DNA from: Microcella alkalica
GTDB lineage: Bacteria > Actinomycetota > Actinomycetes > Actinomycetales > Microbacteriaceae
Reading direction: 5' to 3'
DNA: 64,000 nt
NCBI RefSeq assembly: GCF_014137945.1
Contig: NZ_JACGWX010000004.1
Coordinates: forward strand, 186,001 to 250,000
A program made the position numbers and the translations under genes. Of the stretch, positions 43,426 to 54,074 are shown piece after piece. The notes below the pieces were generated by a model. It was not told the DNA's origin and made no database searches. It saw only the letters and a program-made list of their open reading frames with translations. Within the stretch, counting starts at the first letter, position 1; the number at the start of each line of letters is the position of its first letter.

Positions 43426-44295
43426 ATGATCGCGCTCGACCCTCGGCGTCTCTACTCGCGGCAAGAGCTCCTCGAGCAGCTCAGTCGACGAGCTCTGGCA
43501 GGGGCGATCGACCGCGGCGAGGTGATCCGCGCTCGACGTGGCGTGTACGTGAGCAAGTGGATGTCCGAACCGGCTCGACGCGCCGCCACCGTCGGCGGCC
43601 GGCTGACCTGCGTCTCAGCGCTCGCGCTGCTCGGATGCTTCGAGCCGCCCGGTGCTCGCCTCCACGCGCAGGTCGCTCCAGACGCCTCACGACTGCGACT
43701 GCCCGCGGGGCAGCCGCTGGGCGCGAGGGATGCGGTGCTCCACTGGGTGCCGCTCGATGAACCCCCGCACACGACGGTCGTCTCGCCGGCGGGCGCCGTC
43801 CGTCAGCTCCTGCGGTGCCAACCGCGTCCGCTGGCGATCGCTGTGCTCGATAGCGTGCGCAGGCAGCGAGTACTCGCGCCCGCGCAGATCGACGATCTCG
43901 TGCGGTGCGCACCGCGTCGTCTCCACCTGGTTCCCGCGCACCTCGATGGCAGAAGCGAGTCGGGGATCGAGTCTCTCGTTCGGGTCGCGCTGCTCGACGC
44001 GGGCCTGACAGTCGACGTGCAGGTGGTGATCCCCGGCGTCGGGCGCGTCGACCTCGTGATCGAGGGACGAGTCGTCGTCGAGGTGGACGGCCGGGAATGG
44101 CACCGAGGCGAGCAGGAGCGAGACTACTGGCGCGACCTGGAGCTCGCGCGCCGCGGATACGTCGTCGTGCGCGTCGACTACGCGCTGGTCGTATCAAACA
44201 TCGACTCGGTGGTCGATGCCGTGATCCGGGCGACCAGCCGTCGCGCGCCAGCCGGTGTGCACGTACTCCGGAGAACCGGCGGCGCTGGAGGCTAG
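43426..44295 (+). CDS. AbiEi-antitoxin-type winged helix plus DUF559 (Vsr-like endonuclease fold) protein
   Basis: A 289-residue orphan protein. The N-terminal ~50 residues (YSRQELLEQLSRRALAGAI, RARRGVYV) match the AbiEi-type winged-helix seen in type IV antitoxins. The C-terminal ~110 residues are a PD-(D/E)xK-like DUF559 module: ESGIESLVRVALLDAG, then RVDLVIEGRVVVEVDGREWH with the Asp and Glu-x-Asp metal residues, then ERDYWRDLELARRGYVVVRV. No cognate toxin gene is adjacent. ATG behind GGAGAGAG. It is bounded by inverted repeats and two minisatellites, so it may be an autonomous or relic mobile cassette. Function unproven. Confidence 0.75.
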   Translation: MIALDPRRLYSRQELLEQLSRRALAGAIDRGEVIRARRGVYVSKWMSEPARRAATVGGRLTCVSALALLGCFEPPGARLHAQVAPDASRLRLPAGQPLGARDAVLHWVPLDEPPHTTVVSPAGAVRQLLRCQPRPLAIAVLDSVRRQRVLAPAQIDDLVRCAPRRLHLVPAHLDGRSESGIESLVRVALLDAGLTVDVQVVIPGVGRVDLVIEGRVVVEVDGREWHRGEQERDYWRDLELARRGYVVVRVDYALVVSNIDSVVDAVIRATSRRAPAGVHVLRRTGGAGG

Positions 44296-44318
44296 CGAGC
44301 AGCATCGGGCGAACGAAT

Positions 44319-44334
44319 GACCGGATCTCCGGAG
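44319..44334. repeat. Right inverted repeat flanking the AbiEi/DUF559 gene
   Basis: GACCGGATCTCCGGAG, perfect inverse of 43258-43273. It overlaps ATCTCCGGAGTTGTTGCACGC (44325-44345), which also matches 43317-43337 in 16 of 21 positions as a direct repeat. A hairpin GCGCGGG/CCCGCGC at 44365-44384 follows and may terminate the gene. Confidence 0.7.
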
Positions 44335-44386
44335 TTGTTGCACGCCGCACTGCGATCGTGTCCTGCGCGGGCGGCGACCCGCGCGG

Positions 44387-44470
44387 GGCACGACGACGGT
44401 GGCACGACGACGGTGGCACGACGACGGTGGCACGACGACGGTGGCACGACGACGGTGGCACGACGACGGT
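44387..44470. repeat. 14-bp minisatellite, six identical copies
   Basis: GGCACGACGACGGT repeated six times without a mismatch. The 14-bp period is not a multiple of three, and no gene covers it. It lies 16 nt downstream of the HAD gene stop on the minus strand and 92 nt downstream of the DUF559 gene stop. Confidence 0.95.
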
Positions 44471-44485
44471 GGCGCTATGCGCGGC

Positions 44486-45234
44486 TCAGTGCGCGGCGAC
44501 CGCGGCGGGGAGGTCACGCAGCGTCGCGAGGCGTGCGACGCCGGGTGGCACGATTCCCGCCTCGACGGGGACCCCGAGGGCCTCGAGCGGGCGGTCGAGC
44601 CAGAGGCCGAGCATCCCCGCAGCGTCAGCGCCGGCCGCGTCGGTGCGCAGCCGGTCGCCGACGTATGCGCACGAGGCGACACCGACGCCGAACGTGGCGG
44701 CGGCGAGCTCGAAGATCGCCGCCGCCGGCTTCGCGACCCCGACCTCGCCCGACGCGATGACGTGCTCCATGCGGTCGGCGAGCCCGATCGCTGTGAGCTT
44801 CTCGCTCTGGAAGGTCAGGTCGCCGTTCGTGATGACCCCGAAGCGGATGCCCGGCACGGCCTTCTCGAGCGCGTCGAGCGCGGGAAGCACGTCGTCGAAG
44901 AGGGCCCACGACGCGCGGTAGCCCACCATGTACCGGTCGAACCATGCGAGCGCCTCGTCGGGCGTCGGCACGATGCCGAACGGTGCGAGGAAACCCCGCG
45001 CCCGCTCGCGCCGCTGCTCGATGAAGTCGATCTCGCCGCGCAGCCATCGCCCGTAGTGGTGCTCCTCGAGGTCGCGCCAGCGCCGCAGCTCATCGGCGTC
45101 GTCGGCCGCCGCGACCGCGCCGCCGGCCTCCGTCCGCGCTCGCGTAAGACCGATCGCGACGGCGCGCGAGTGCGCCATGAGGCAGTCGTCGAGGTCGAAG
45201 AGCATGACGCGGATGCTCGACCGGGGCTCTGCGA

Positions 45235-45238
<4 letters not shown>
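44486..45238 (-). CDS. HAD-superfamily hydrolase
   Basis: A 250-residue phosphatase-like protein of the HAD-IA group. Motif I is VMLFDLDDCLMAHS near residue 10 (nucleophile Asp; the usual D-G-T is D-C-L here), motif II FGVITNGDLTFQSEKL near 120, motif III lysine in VGVAKPAAAIFELA near 153 and motif IV YVGDRLRTDAAGADAAGM near 178. The GTG overlaps the acetyltransferase stop by 4 nt, so the two are coupled. The longer frame to 45556 lies over the acetyltransferase gene and is rejected. Substrate unknown. Confidence 0.85.
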
Positions 45239-46856
<1,618 letters not shown>

Positions 46857-47702
46857 CTACAGCTCGTAGTCGACGACCACAGGCGCGTGGTCGCTCCAGC
46901 GCGTGTCCCACGACGGCGCCCGGTCGATCGCGTAGCCGGTGACGGCGGCGGCGAGCGCGGGAGTGGCGACGTGGTAGTCGATGCGCCAGCCGGTGTCGGT
47001 GTCGAACGCCTTCCCGCGCTGCGACCACCAGGTGTACGGGCCGTCGACCTCGCCCGCCTGGGCGCGCCCGACGTCGACCCAGCCGAGGCCGGTGCCGGTC
47101 GTGCCGTCGACGCACTCGACGCTCTCGCCTGCCGTCGCGAAGAAGCGGTCGAAGTAGGCGCGCTCGCGCGGCAGGAAGCCCGCGCTCTTGCGGTTGCCCC
47201 GCCAGTTCCTGATGTCGAGCTCGCGGTGGCCGACGTTGAGGTCGCCGACGACGAGGGCGTGCTCACTGTGGGCGGCGAGCTGCGGCAGGCGCTCCTCCAT
47301 CGCGTCGAGGAAGCGGAACTTCTCGACCTGCTTGGGGGTGTCGACCTCGCCCGAGTGCACGTAGCAGCTCACGACGGTGATGGGCACGTCGCCGACGTGG
47401 AGGTCGGCCTCGAGCCAGCGCCCGGCGGAGTCGAAGTCCTCGTCGCCGAGCTCGACGCGGTGCGCGTGGATGGGCCACCGAGTGGCGATCGCGACCCCGG
47501 CACGCCCCTTCGCGGTGGCGGCGTCGTGAAGGACCGTCCAGCCCTCGCCGAGCAGCCCCGTGACGTCCTCTGTGGATGCCCGGACCTCCTGCAGCGCGAG
47601 GATGTCGACGTCACGCTGCGCGAGCCACTCGCCCATGCCCTTGCGGTACGCGGCGCGGATGCCGTTGACGTTGACGGAGGCGATGCGGACCGGATTCGGC
47701 AT
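46857..47702 (-). CDS. xth: Exodeoxyribonuclease III (AP endonuclease)
   Basis: A 281-residue base-excision repair nuclease of the endonuclease/exonuclease/phosphatase fold. IASVNVNGIRAAYRKG near residue 7, ILALQEVRAS near 34 (metal Glu), SCYVHSGEV near 112, VVGDLNVGHRELD near 153 and the terminal WSDHAPVVVDYEL (Asp-His pair) are all present. It cuts at abasic sites. Located 52 nt after the BrkB gene and 51 nt before trpS. Confidence 0.93.
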   Translation of the reverse strand: MPNPVRIASVNVNGIRAAYRKGMGEWLAQRDVDILALQEVRASTEDVTGLLGEGWTVLHDAATAKGRAGVAIATRWPIHAHRVELGDEDFDSAGRWLEADLHVGDVPITVVSCYVHSGEVDTPKQVEKFRFLDAMEERLPQLAAHSEHALVVGDLNVGHRELDIRNWRGNRKSAGFLPRERAYFDRFFATAGESVECVDGTTGTGLGWVDVGRAQAGEVDGPYTWWSQRGKAFDTDTGWRIDYHVATPALAAAVTGYAIDRAPSWDTRWSDHAPVVVDYEL

Positions 47703-47754
47703 GGGTTCATCCTAGGTTCGACCCCGGACCTCCTCTCGACGTGCGACGGCCCGC

Positions 47755-48921
47755 TCAACCCCGGACGGCGGCCCTCCCGCGATCGGCGCCGTCGGCGCGC
47801 ACACGTTCCTTCTCCCGTTGGCGGGCTGCGCGCTTCCGTCTCCGTCGGGCACGATGCCGCGCCCAGAAGCCACCGATCTCCTCGAGGTCCCCGTCGTGGG
47901 CGGCCACGAGCGCGCGGGCTCTCTCCAGGCGCTCCTCGGCGACGCGCCCATCAAGCACGAGTCCCGCATCCCGAACCGTCACCGCGACCCACGCCGCTGA
48001 CACGAGAATCACCTGGCAGACGAGGTTGAAGAAGATCAGCAGACCGATGATGACCGCGAAGGAGGCCAGGAGCGGGTTGGAGGTCGCGCCGCCCAGCAGT
48101 GCCGACCCGAGCACCTTGAGGGCCCCGAGCAGCGCCGCTCCGAGGAGCACCCCGGCGCGCAGCTGGGGAATGGGGATGCGCAGCCCCGCGAGGATGCGGA
48201 ACAGCGCGCCGAGCACGACGACGTCGAGCGCGAACATCACCGCGAGCGACACGACGCGCGACAGGATGGTGGCGATGACGGTCTCGCCGAGCCCCAGCGC
48301 ACCCAGCACGAGGGTGGTCGCCTGCGTGCCGACGATGGTGAGCGCGGCGGAGACGATCAGCAGCGCGCCGAACCCGATCGCGGTGACGAGGTCCTTGAGG
48401 CGCTGGACGACGACGTTCCCCTCGGCCGGCGGCAGATCGAAGAGCACCCGCACGGCATCGCGTGCCGACGCCAGCCAGCCGAGCGCCGTCGCGAGGAGGC
48501 CGATGAGCGCGAAGGCCCCCGTCCAGGTGAACGCCGCCGTGTCGAGCAGGTCGTTCGGGTCGATCGCCCCGTCGCCGAACCCCGTGTCGATCAGGCCGGG
48601 CACCGCATCGGCGAGCACGCGGATGACCGTGGTGCGCAGTCCGAGATCCTCCGAGATGATCGCGCCCGCGATCGAGAACCCCACCCAGAGCGCGGCGAAG
48701 ACCGAGAAGATGGCGGAGTACGCGAGCCCCGACGCGAGGATGGGGCCGCGCTCGCCGCTGTAGTGCTGGAACACGCGCACCGGCCTGGTCCGCACGACGC
48801 GCGCGATGAGCGCTTTCGCGCGGTCCACCATGCTCGGCTCGCCCTCCTGCGTCGGCCCGGTCAGCGGCGCGGCGGGGGAGGGATCGACCGTCGTGCGTTC
48901 GTCTTGCTGCGATCCGGGCAT
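47755..48921 (-). CDS. YihY/BrkB-family inner membrane protein
   Basis: A 388-residue protein with about six transmembrane segments between residues ~50 and 310. The signature begins RVFQHYSGERGPILASGLAY and has VLFDLPPAEG near 165, followed by VTAIGFGALLIVSAAL. The last ~70 residues are very basic (RHRARRRRKRAARQREKE), cytosolic and possibly nucleic-acid or lipid binding. Often misnamed RNase BN; its function is unknown. The ATG is at 48921. Upstream lies the 148-bp gap with the sdh terminator. Confidence 0.85.
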   Translation of the reverse strand: MPGSQQDERTTVDPSPAAPLTGPTQEGEPSMVDRAKALIARVVRTRPVRVFQHYSGERGPILASGLAYSAIFSVFAALWVGFSIAGAIISEDLGLRTTVIRVLADAVPGLIDTGFGDGAIDPNDLLDTAAFTWTGAFALIGLLATALGWLASARDAVRVLFDLPPAEGNVVVQRLKDLVTAIGFGALLIVSAALTIVGTQATTLVLGALGLGETVIATILSRVVSLAVMFALDVVVLGALFRILAGLRIPIPQLRAGVLLGAALLGALKVLGSALLGGATSNPLLASFAVIIGLLIFFNLVCQVILVSAAWVAVTVRDAGLVLDGRVAEERLERARALVAAHDGDLEEIGGFWARHRARRRRKRAARQREKERVRADGADRGRAAVRG

Positions 48922-48981
48922 CCCGTCACCCTAACGAGGGCTGCGGCGCCGCGGCACCGGACGTTCAGCGTCGTCGCAGGC

Positions 48982-49064
48982 GATCGCGCGTCTGGCCCGC
49001 AACGGGAGAGGGCCCCAGGGGAGCATCCCGGCGGCCCTCGATCGGCGCGTTCGGACGCGCGATC
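48982..49064 (-). terminator. Nested hairpin after sdhB
   Basis: An outer perfect 11-bp stem, GATCGCGCGTC (48982-48992) with GACGCGCGATC (49054-49064), encloses an inner 7-bp stem, GAGGGCC (49008-49014) with GGCCCTC (49033-49039). It starts 5 nt after the sdhB stop and should end the sdhCDAB transcript. Confidence 0.7.
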
Positions 49065-49069
49065 CGTCG

Positions 49070-49825
49070 TTACGGCCTGCCGCGGAGGATCGCCTGCTTC
49101 ACTTCGGCGATGGCCTTCGTGACCTCGATGCCGCGGGGGCACGCCTCGGAGCAGTTGAAGGTCGTGCGGCAGCGCCAGACGCCCTCCTTGTCGTTGAGGA
49201 TGTCCAGGCGCACCTGGGCGGCCTCGTCGCGGCTGTCGAAGATGAAGCGGTGCGCGTTCACGATCGCAGCGGGGCCGAAGTACTGGCCGTCCGTCCAGAA
49301 GACGGGGCACGAGGAGGTGCACGCGGCGCACAGGATGCACTTCGTGGTGTCGTCGAAGCGCGCGCGCTGCTCGATCGTCTGCAGGCGCTCCTTCTCGGGC
49401 TTCGAGCTCGCGATGAGGAACGGCTGCACCTGGCGGTACGACTCGAAGAAGGGCTCCATGTCGACGATGAGGTCCTTCTCGAGCGGCAGGCCCTTGATCG
49501 CCTCGACGTAGATCGGCTTCGTGATGTCGAGGTCCTTGATGAGGGTCTTGCACGCGAGACGGTTGCGGCCGTTGATGCGCATGGCGTCGGATCCGCAGAT
49601 GCCGTGGGCGCACGAGCGGCGGAACGCGAGCGTGCCGTCCTGGTCCCACTTGATCTTGTGCAGCGCGTCGAGCACGCGGTCGGTCGAGTACATCTCGACG
49701 TCGAAGTCCTGCCAGTACGGCTCGGCGTCCTTCTCGGGGTCGAACCGGCGCACGATGAGGGTGACGGTGAAGGCCTGGACGGCGCCGACCTCCTGCGCGG
49801 GAGCCTCGGGGGCGGTCGTGGCCAT
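49070..49825 (-). CDS. sdhB: Succinate dehydrogenase iron-sulfur subunit
   Basis: A 251-residue electron-transfer subunit of complex II. The 2Fe-2S cluster ligands lie in RRSCAHGICGSDAMRINGRN followed by LAC (near residues 70-93). The 4Fe-4S and 3Fe-4S ligands are in CILCAACTSSCPVF near 162-175 and CRTTFNCSEACPRGI near 219-233. The ATG is within the sdhA stop (TGATG overlap). Last gene of sdhCDAB. Confidence 0.96.
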   Translation of the reverse strand: MATTAPEAPAQEVGAVQAFTVTLIVRRFDPEKDAEPYWQDFDVEMYSTDRVLDALHKIKWDQDGTLAFRRSCAHGICGSDAMRINGRNRLACKTLIKDLDITKPIYVEAIKGLPLEKDLIVDMEPFFESYRQVQPFLIASSKPEKERLQTIEQRARFDDTTKCILCAACTSSCPVFWTDGQYFGPAAIVNAHRFIFDSRDEAAQVRLDILNDKEGVWRCRTTFNCSEACPRGIEVTKAIAEVKQAILRGRP

Positions 49826-51627
49826 CAGTACTTCCTCTCCATGGGCTGGTAGTGCGTGATCGTGACGGGCTTCCAGTCCATGCGGATGTGGTCCTCCGGG
49901 TTCGCCGAGTGCAGGTCGCCGACGAGGTACGCCATCGTGTGCTGCATGTAGTCGGCGTCGTTGCGGTCGGGGTAGTCGTCGCGCATGTGACCGCCGCGGC
50001 TCTCCTTGCGGTTGCGCGCCGAGAACACGACGACCTCGGCGATGTCGAGCAGGAAGCCCAGCTCGATCGCCTCGAGGAGGTCGGTGTTGAAGCGCTTGCC
50101 GCGATCCTGGATGCCGATGTTCTGGTAGCGGTCGCGCAGCTCCTGGATGGTGGTGGTCACGCTGCCGAGGCTCTCCTCGGTGCGGAACACCTGCGCGTTC
50201 TTGTCCATCTCCTCCTGCAGGGTCTTGCGCAGGGGCGCGAGGCGCTCGGGGCCGTCGGCCACGCGCAGGCGCTCGACCATCTCGCGCACCTCCTTCGACG
50301 GGTCCTCCGGGAGGGGCGCGAAGTCGGCCGAGTTCGCGTACTCGACGGCGTACTTCCCGGCGCGCTTTCCGAACACGTTGATGTCGAGCAGCGAGTTGGT
50401 GCCGAGGCGGTTCGAGCCGTGCACCGACACGCACGCGCACTCGCCGGCCGCGTAGAGGCCCTTGATGACCGTCTCGTTGTCGGCGAGGACCTCGGCCTTG
50501 ATGGTCGTCGGGATCCCACCCATGGCGTAGTGCGCCGTCGGCATGACCGGCACGGGCTCGTGCACGGGGTCGACGCCGAGGTAGGTGCGCGCGAACTCGG
50601 TGATGTCGGGGAGCTTGGTCTCGAGTACCTCGGCGCCGAGGTGGGTGCAGTCGAGGAGCACGTAGTCCTTGTTGGGGCCGGCGCCGCGGCCCTCCGCGAC
50701 CTCCTGGACCATGCATCGCGAGATGATGTCGCGCGGTGCGAGGTCCTTGATGGTGGGGGCGTAGCGCTCCATGAAGCGTTCGCCGCTGGCATTGCGCAGG
50801 ATGGCGCCCTCTCCGCGGGCGCCCTCGGTGAGCAGGATGCCCAGGCCCGCGAGTCCGGTCGGATGGAACTGGAAGAACTCCATGTCCTCCAGCGGGATGC
50901 CCTTGCGCCAGATGATGCCGACGCCGTCGCCCGTGAGGGTGTGCGCGTTCGAGGTCGTCTTGTAGATCTTGCCGAAGCCGCCGGTGGCGAAGACGATGCT
51001 CTTGGCGTGGAACACGTGCAGGTCGCCCGTCGCGAGCTCGTACGCGACGACGCCCGCGGCGCGGCGCTCGCCGTCGAGCTCGCTCAGCAGGAGGTCGAGG
51101 ACGTAGTACTCGTTGTAGAAGTCGATGCCCAGCTTGACGCAGTTCTGGAAGAGCGTCTGCAGGATCATGTGGCCGGTGCGGTCGGCCGCGTAGCAGGCGC
51201 GGCGCACGGGCGCCTTGCCGTGGTCGCGCGTGTGACCGCCGAAGCGCCGCTGGTCGATCTTGCCGTCGGGCGTGCGGTTGAAGGGCAGACCCATGTTCTC
51301 GAGATCGATGATCGCGTCGATGGCCTCCTTCGCGAGGATCTCGGCCGCGTCCTGGTCGACGAGGTAGTCGCCGCCCTTCACGGTGTCGAAGGTGTGCCAT
51401 TCCCAGCTGTCCTCCTCGACGTTCGCGAGGGCGGCGGCCATGCCGCCCTGCGCGGCGCCCGTGTGCGAGCGCGTCGGGTAGAGCTTGGAGATGACGGCGG
51501 TCTTTGCGTTCGGGCCCGCCTCGATGGCGGCGCGCATGCCGGCGCCGCCCGCGCCGACGATGACGACATCGAACTGGTGGTGGTGGACCGCGGACGCGGT
51601 CGGGGTCATGGTGGTCTCAGTGCTCAA
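49825..51627 (-). CDS. sdhA: Succinate dehydrogenase flavoprotein subunit
   Basis: A 600-residue catalytic subunit oxidising succinate to fumarate. The FAD-binding motif [19 protein letters not shown] lies near residues 23-41, the flavinylated His in [14 protein letters not shown] near 56, and the active-site segments [23 protein letters not shown] near 247 and [15 protein letters not shown] near 360 are complete. The start is TTG at 51627, with GGAG about 8 nt upstream; an ATG six codons in (51609) lacks a ribosome site. Confidence 0.96.
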   Translation of the reverse strand: MSTETTMTPTASAVHHHQFDVVIVGAGGAGMRAAIEAGPNAKTAVISKLYPTRSHTGAAQGGMAAALANVEEDSWEWHTFDTVKGGDYLVDQDAAEILAKEAIDAIIDLENMGLPFNRTPDGKIDQRRFGGHTRDHGKAPVRRACYAADRTGHMILQTLFQNCVKLGIDFYNEYYVLDLLLSELDGERRAAGVVAYELATGDLHVFHAKSIVFATGGFGKIYKTTSNAHTLTGDGVGIIWRKGIPLEDMEFFQFHPTGLAGLGILLTEGARGEGAILRNASGERFMERYAPTIKDLAPRDIISRCMVQEVAEGRGAGPNKDYVLLDCTHLGAEVLETKLPDITEFARTYLGVDPVHEPVPVMPTAHYAMGGIPTTIKAEVLADNETVIKGLYAAGECACVSVHGSNRLGTNSLLDINVFGKRAGKYAVEYANSADFAPLPEDPSKEVREMVERLRVADGPERLAPLRKTLQEEMDKNAQVFRTEESLGSVTTTIQELRDRYQNIGIQDRGKRFNTDLLEAIELGFLLDIAEVVVFSARNRKESRGGHMRDDYPDRNDADYMQHTMAYLVGDLHSANPEDHIRMDWKPVTITHYQPMERKY

Positions 51628-51674
51628 GGGATGTCTCCGCTGGTGTCAGGGGTCGGCGCTCAGGTTTCGACTGC

Positions 51675-52118
51675 TCAGAGCGTCGAGCAGAAGGAGGCGA
51701 CGAGCTCGGGGTCCGCGCCGGCGGGGCACGGGTCGAAGGTGTAGATCACGAGCGTGCCGAGGATGAGCAGCACGGCTGTGGAAGACGCGAGCGCGAAGTG
51801 CAGCGCTGCGCGCACCTTCGGCTTCGTGACGTAGTCGTTCACCAGGGTTCGCATTCCGTTCGCGCCGTGGATGAGGGCGAGCCAGAGCAGCAGCGTGTCC
51901 CACACGATCCAGAACGGGTCGGTGAGCTTGCCCGCGACGAAGGCGAAGTCGATCTGCTTCACGCCCTCGCCGGCGACGAGGTTGACGAAGAGGTGGCCGA
52001 AGATCAGCACGACGAGGACGACTCCCGAGGCGCGCATGTACATCCACCCCCACTTCTCGAGATTGACGCCGCGGCGGGTGCGGTTGACCGGGGTCCGGGG
52101 TGCGTCGATGGTCGTCAT
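51675..52118 (-). CDS. sdhD: Succinate dehydrogenase hydrophobic membrane anchor
   Basis: A 147-residue protein with three transmembrane helices. The first helix GVVLVVLIFGHLFVNLVAG contains a candidate haem-ligand His, and LALIHGANGMRTLVNDYV near residue 83 faces the quinone site. The start ATG at 52118 follows the sdhC stop by 2 nt. It anchors the SdhAB dimer with SdhC. Confidence 0.9.
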   Translation of the reverse strand: MTTIDAPRTPVNRTRRGVNLEKWGWMYMRASGVVLVVLIFGHLFVNLVAGEGVKQIDFAFVAGKLTDPFWIVWDTLLLWLALIHGANGMRTLVNDYVTKPKVRAALHFALASSTAVLLILGTLVIYTFDPCPAGADPELVASFCSTL

Positions 52119-52120
52119 GG

Positions 52121-52564
52121 TCAGCCTCCGAACACGGCGATGAGGTGGCGGGGGGTGAAGGCGATCATCAGCACGGCCCACACGCCCAGCACGGTCCAGA
52201 AGAGCGCGCGCTGGTGGCGCGTGCCGACCGACCAGAAGTCGACCAGGATGATCCGCAGCCCGTTGAGGGCGTGGAAGAGGATCGCGGCGACGAGCGCGAG
52301 CTCGCCGAGGCCCATGATGGGCGTCTTGTACGCGCCGATGACGGCGTTGTACGCCTCAGGGCTGACGCGGACGAGCGCCGTGTCGAGGATGTGGACGAGC
52401 AGGAAGAAGTAGATCGCCACACCGGTGATGCGGTGCAGGACCCATGACCACATTCCCTCGCGGCCGCGGTAGAGCGTTCCGGCGATGACGGGTGGTCGGG
52501 GGGCGGGCACGGACAGGGGGGCCGACGAGCTACTCGCTCCGGCTCCCGCTACCTTCGCTGGCAC
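52121..52564 (-). CDS. sdhC: Succinate dehydrogenase cytochrome b556 subunit
   Basis: A 147-residue membrane subunit. It shows the family signature WSWVLHRITGVAIYFFLLVH near residues 39-58 and the haem-ligand region ILFHALNGLRIILVDFW near 93-109. Three transmembrane helices are predicted. GTG start with an excellent GAGGAGGG ribosome site 7 nt upstream. First gene of the sdh operon, divergent from manC across 150 bp. Confidence 0.9.
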   Translation of the reverse strand: MPAKVAGAGASSSSAPLSVPAPRPPVIAGTLYRGREGMWSWVLHRITGVAIYFFLLVHILDTALVRVSPEAYNAVIGAYKTPIMGLGELALVAAILFHALNGLRIILVDFWSVGTRHQRALFWTVLGVWAVLMIAFTPRHLIAVFGG

Positions 52565-52714
52565 GAGAAACCCTCCTCAGGGCAAGGACGACGGGCGCAG
52601 TTTTCTGCGTCCTTGAACTCCGATGATTACCGGTCTCGACTGGTGGCCGCCGATGCGCTCCATCCTACGTCGACATTTCTGAGTGCTTCCGCCCTGCGCG
52701 CTAGGGTGACCGGC

Positions 52715-53836
52715 ATGCGTCAACTCGAGGGAGCACTGCCCGACTTCCACGCGATCATCCCCGCGGGCGGCGTCGGCTCGAGGCTGTGGCCCCTCTCTCG
52801 GGCCGAGGCGCCGAAGTTCCTGCACGACCTGACCGGCACCGGGCGCACGCTGCTGCGGGAGACGTGGGAGCGCATCCTGCCGCTGACCGGGATCGACCGC
52901 ATCATGGTCGTCACGGGGCGCGCCCACCGGGCCGCCGTCGAGAGGCAGCTGCCCGAGCTCACGCCCGCGAATATGGTGCTGGAGTCGGAGCCGAAGGAGT
53001 CGTCCGCGGCGATCGGCCTCGCGGCCGCCATCCTGCACCGGCGCCAGCCCGATGTCATCGTGGGCTCCTTCGCGGCCGACCACGTCATCACGGATGCCGA
53101 CCGCTTCCGCCGCACGGTGGCGGAAGCGGTGGCGGTGGCGCGCACCGGGCTCATCACGACGATCGGCATCACCCCGCTCGAGCCGTCCATCGGCTTCGGC
53201 TACATCCACTGCGGCGCGCCGCTCGAGATCGAGGGCGCTCCGCACGCCGAGCTCGTCGACCGCTTCGTCGAGAAGCCCGACCTCGAGACCGCCACGCAGT
53301 ACGTGCGCTCGGGCGACTACCTCTGGAACGCGGGCATGTTCATCTCGCGCGCCGACCGGCTGCTCGACGAGCTCGCCCGCACCCAGCCCGAGCTGCACGA
53401 GGGCCTCGTGGAGATCGCGGCGGCGTGGGACACGGAGCAGCGGGACGACGTCGTCGACGCCATCTGGCCAATGCTGTCGAAGATCGCGATCGACTACTCG
53501 GTCGCCGAGCCCGCCGCGGAGGAGGGCCGGCTGGCGGTCGTGCGCGGCGACTTCCCCTGGGACGACGTCGGCGACTTCTCCTCCCTCGCCAAGCTGCTCT
53601 CCGGCGGCCGTCCTGGCGATCTGGCGATCCTGGGTGAGGGCGCGCGCGTGCTCGCCGATTCCTCGAGCGGGGTGGTGGTCAGCCAGAGCCAGAGGCTCAT
53701 CTCACTCATCGGGGTCACCGACATCGTCGTCGTCGACACCCCCGACGCGCTGCTGGTCACCACCCGAGAGCACGCTCAGCGCGTGAAGGCGGTCGTCGAC
53801 GCGATCAAGTCCGCGGGGCGCAACGACCTGCTCTAG
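52715..53836 (+). CDS. manC: Mannose-1-phosphate guanylyltransferase
   Basis: A 373-residue nucleotidyltransferase that makes GDP-mannose for cell-wall mannolipids and glycans. The nucleotide-binding signature AIIPAGGVGSRLWPLSRAEAPKF lies near residues 13-35; FVEKPDLETATQYV near 183 and NAGMFISRADRLL near 205 are also conserved. The ATG at 52715 is chosen as family members begin near here; a frame to 52613 lacks homology. A short single-domain form without the C-terminal isomerase. Confidence 0.9.
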   Translation: MRQLEGALPDFHAIIPAGGVGSRLWPLSRAEAPKFLHDLTGTGRTLLRETWERILPLTGIDRIMVVTGRAHRAAVERQLPELTPANMVLESEPKESSAAIGLAAAILHRRQPDVIVGSFAADHVITDADRFRRTVAEAVAVARTGLITTIGITPLEPSIGFGYIHCGAPLEIEGAPHAELVDRFVEKPDLETATQYVRSGDYLWNAGMFISRADRLLDELARTQPELHEGLVEIAAAWDTEQRDDVVDAIWPMLSKIAIDYSVAEPAAEEGRLAVVRGDFPWDDVGDFSSLAKLLSGGRPGDLAILGEGARVLADSSSGVVVSQSQRLISLIGVTDIVVVDTPDALLVTTREHAQRVKAVVDAIKSAGRNDLL

Positions 53837-53843
53837 CGCGAGC

Positions 53844-53888
53844 GATGAGCGAGGGCGGATGCGCCTCGCGCCGCGCATCCGATGCTCA
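53844..53888 (+). terminator. Hairpin after manC
   Basis: GGATGCGC (53857-53864) pairs with GCGCATCC (53873-53880), extended by ATGAGC/GCTCAT on the outside with an internal loop. The remainder of the 238-bp gap to the BMP gene contains TAACGT at 54017-54022 as a possible -10 with a weak -35. Confidence 0.55.
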
Positions 53889-54074
53889 TTCGCGCATCTC
53901 GCAGATCGATCTGTGGCGGGATGCCCGGATTTCCGCGGGATTTCGGCCCCGTCCCGGTTCCGTAACGCTTGCATCACCAGGGCCGAAAGCCACTGCTGAG
54001 CAGGGATCTCGGGCGCTAACGTAAGGCGCAACCACCCCAGCGCCCCCGCTGGGCCCTGCTTTCTGGAGGACACA

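Noticed and set aside
43426-44295. A complete type IV toxin-antitoxin system
   Set aside because: Only the AbiEi-type domain is present; no AbiEii-like nucleotidyltransferase gene lies within several kb.
43141-44470. Possible CRISPR array at the two tandem repeats
   Set aside because: Units of 9 and 14 bp are contiguous, with no spacers and no cas genes.
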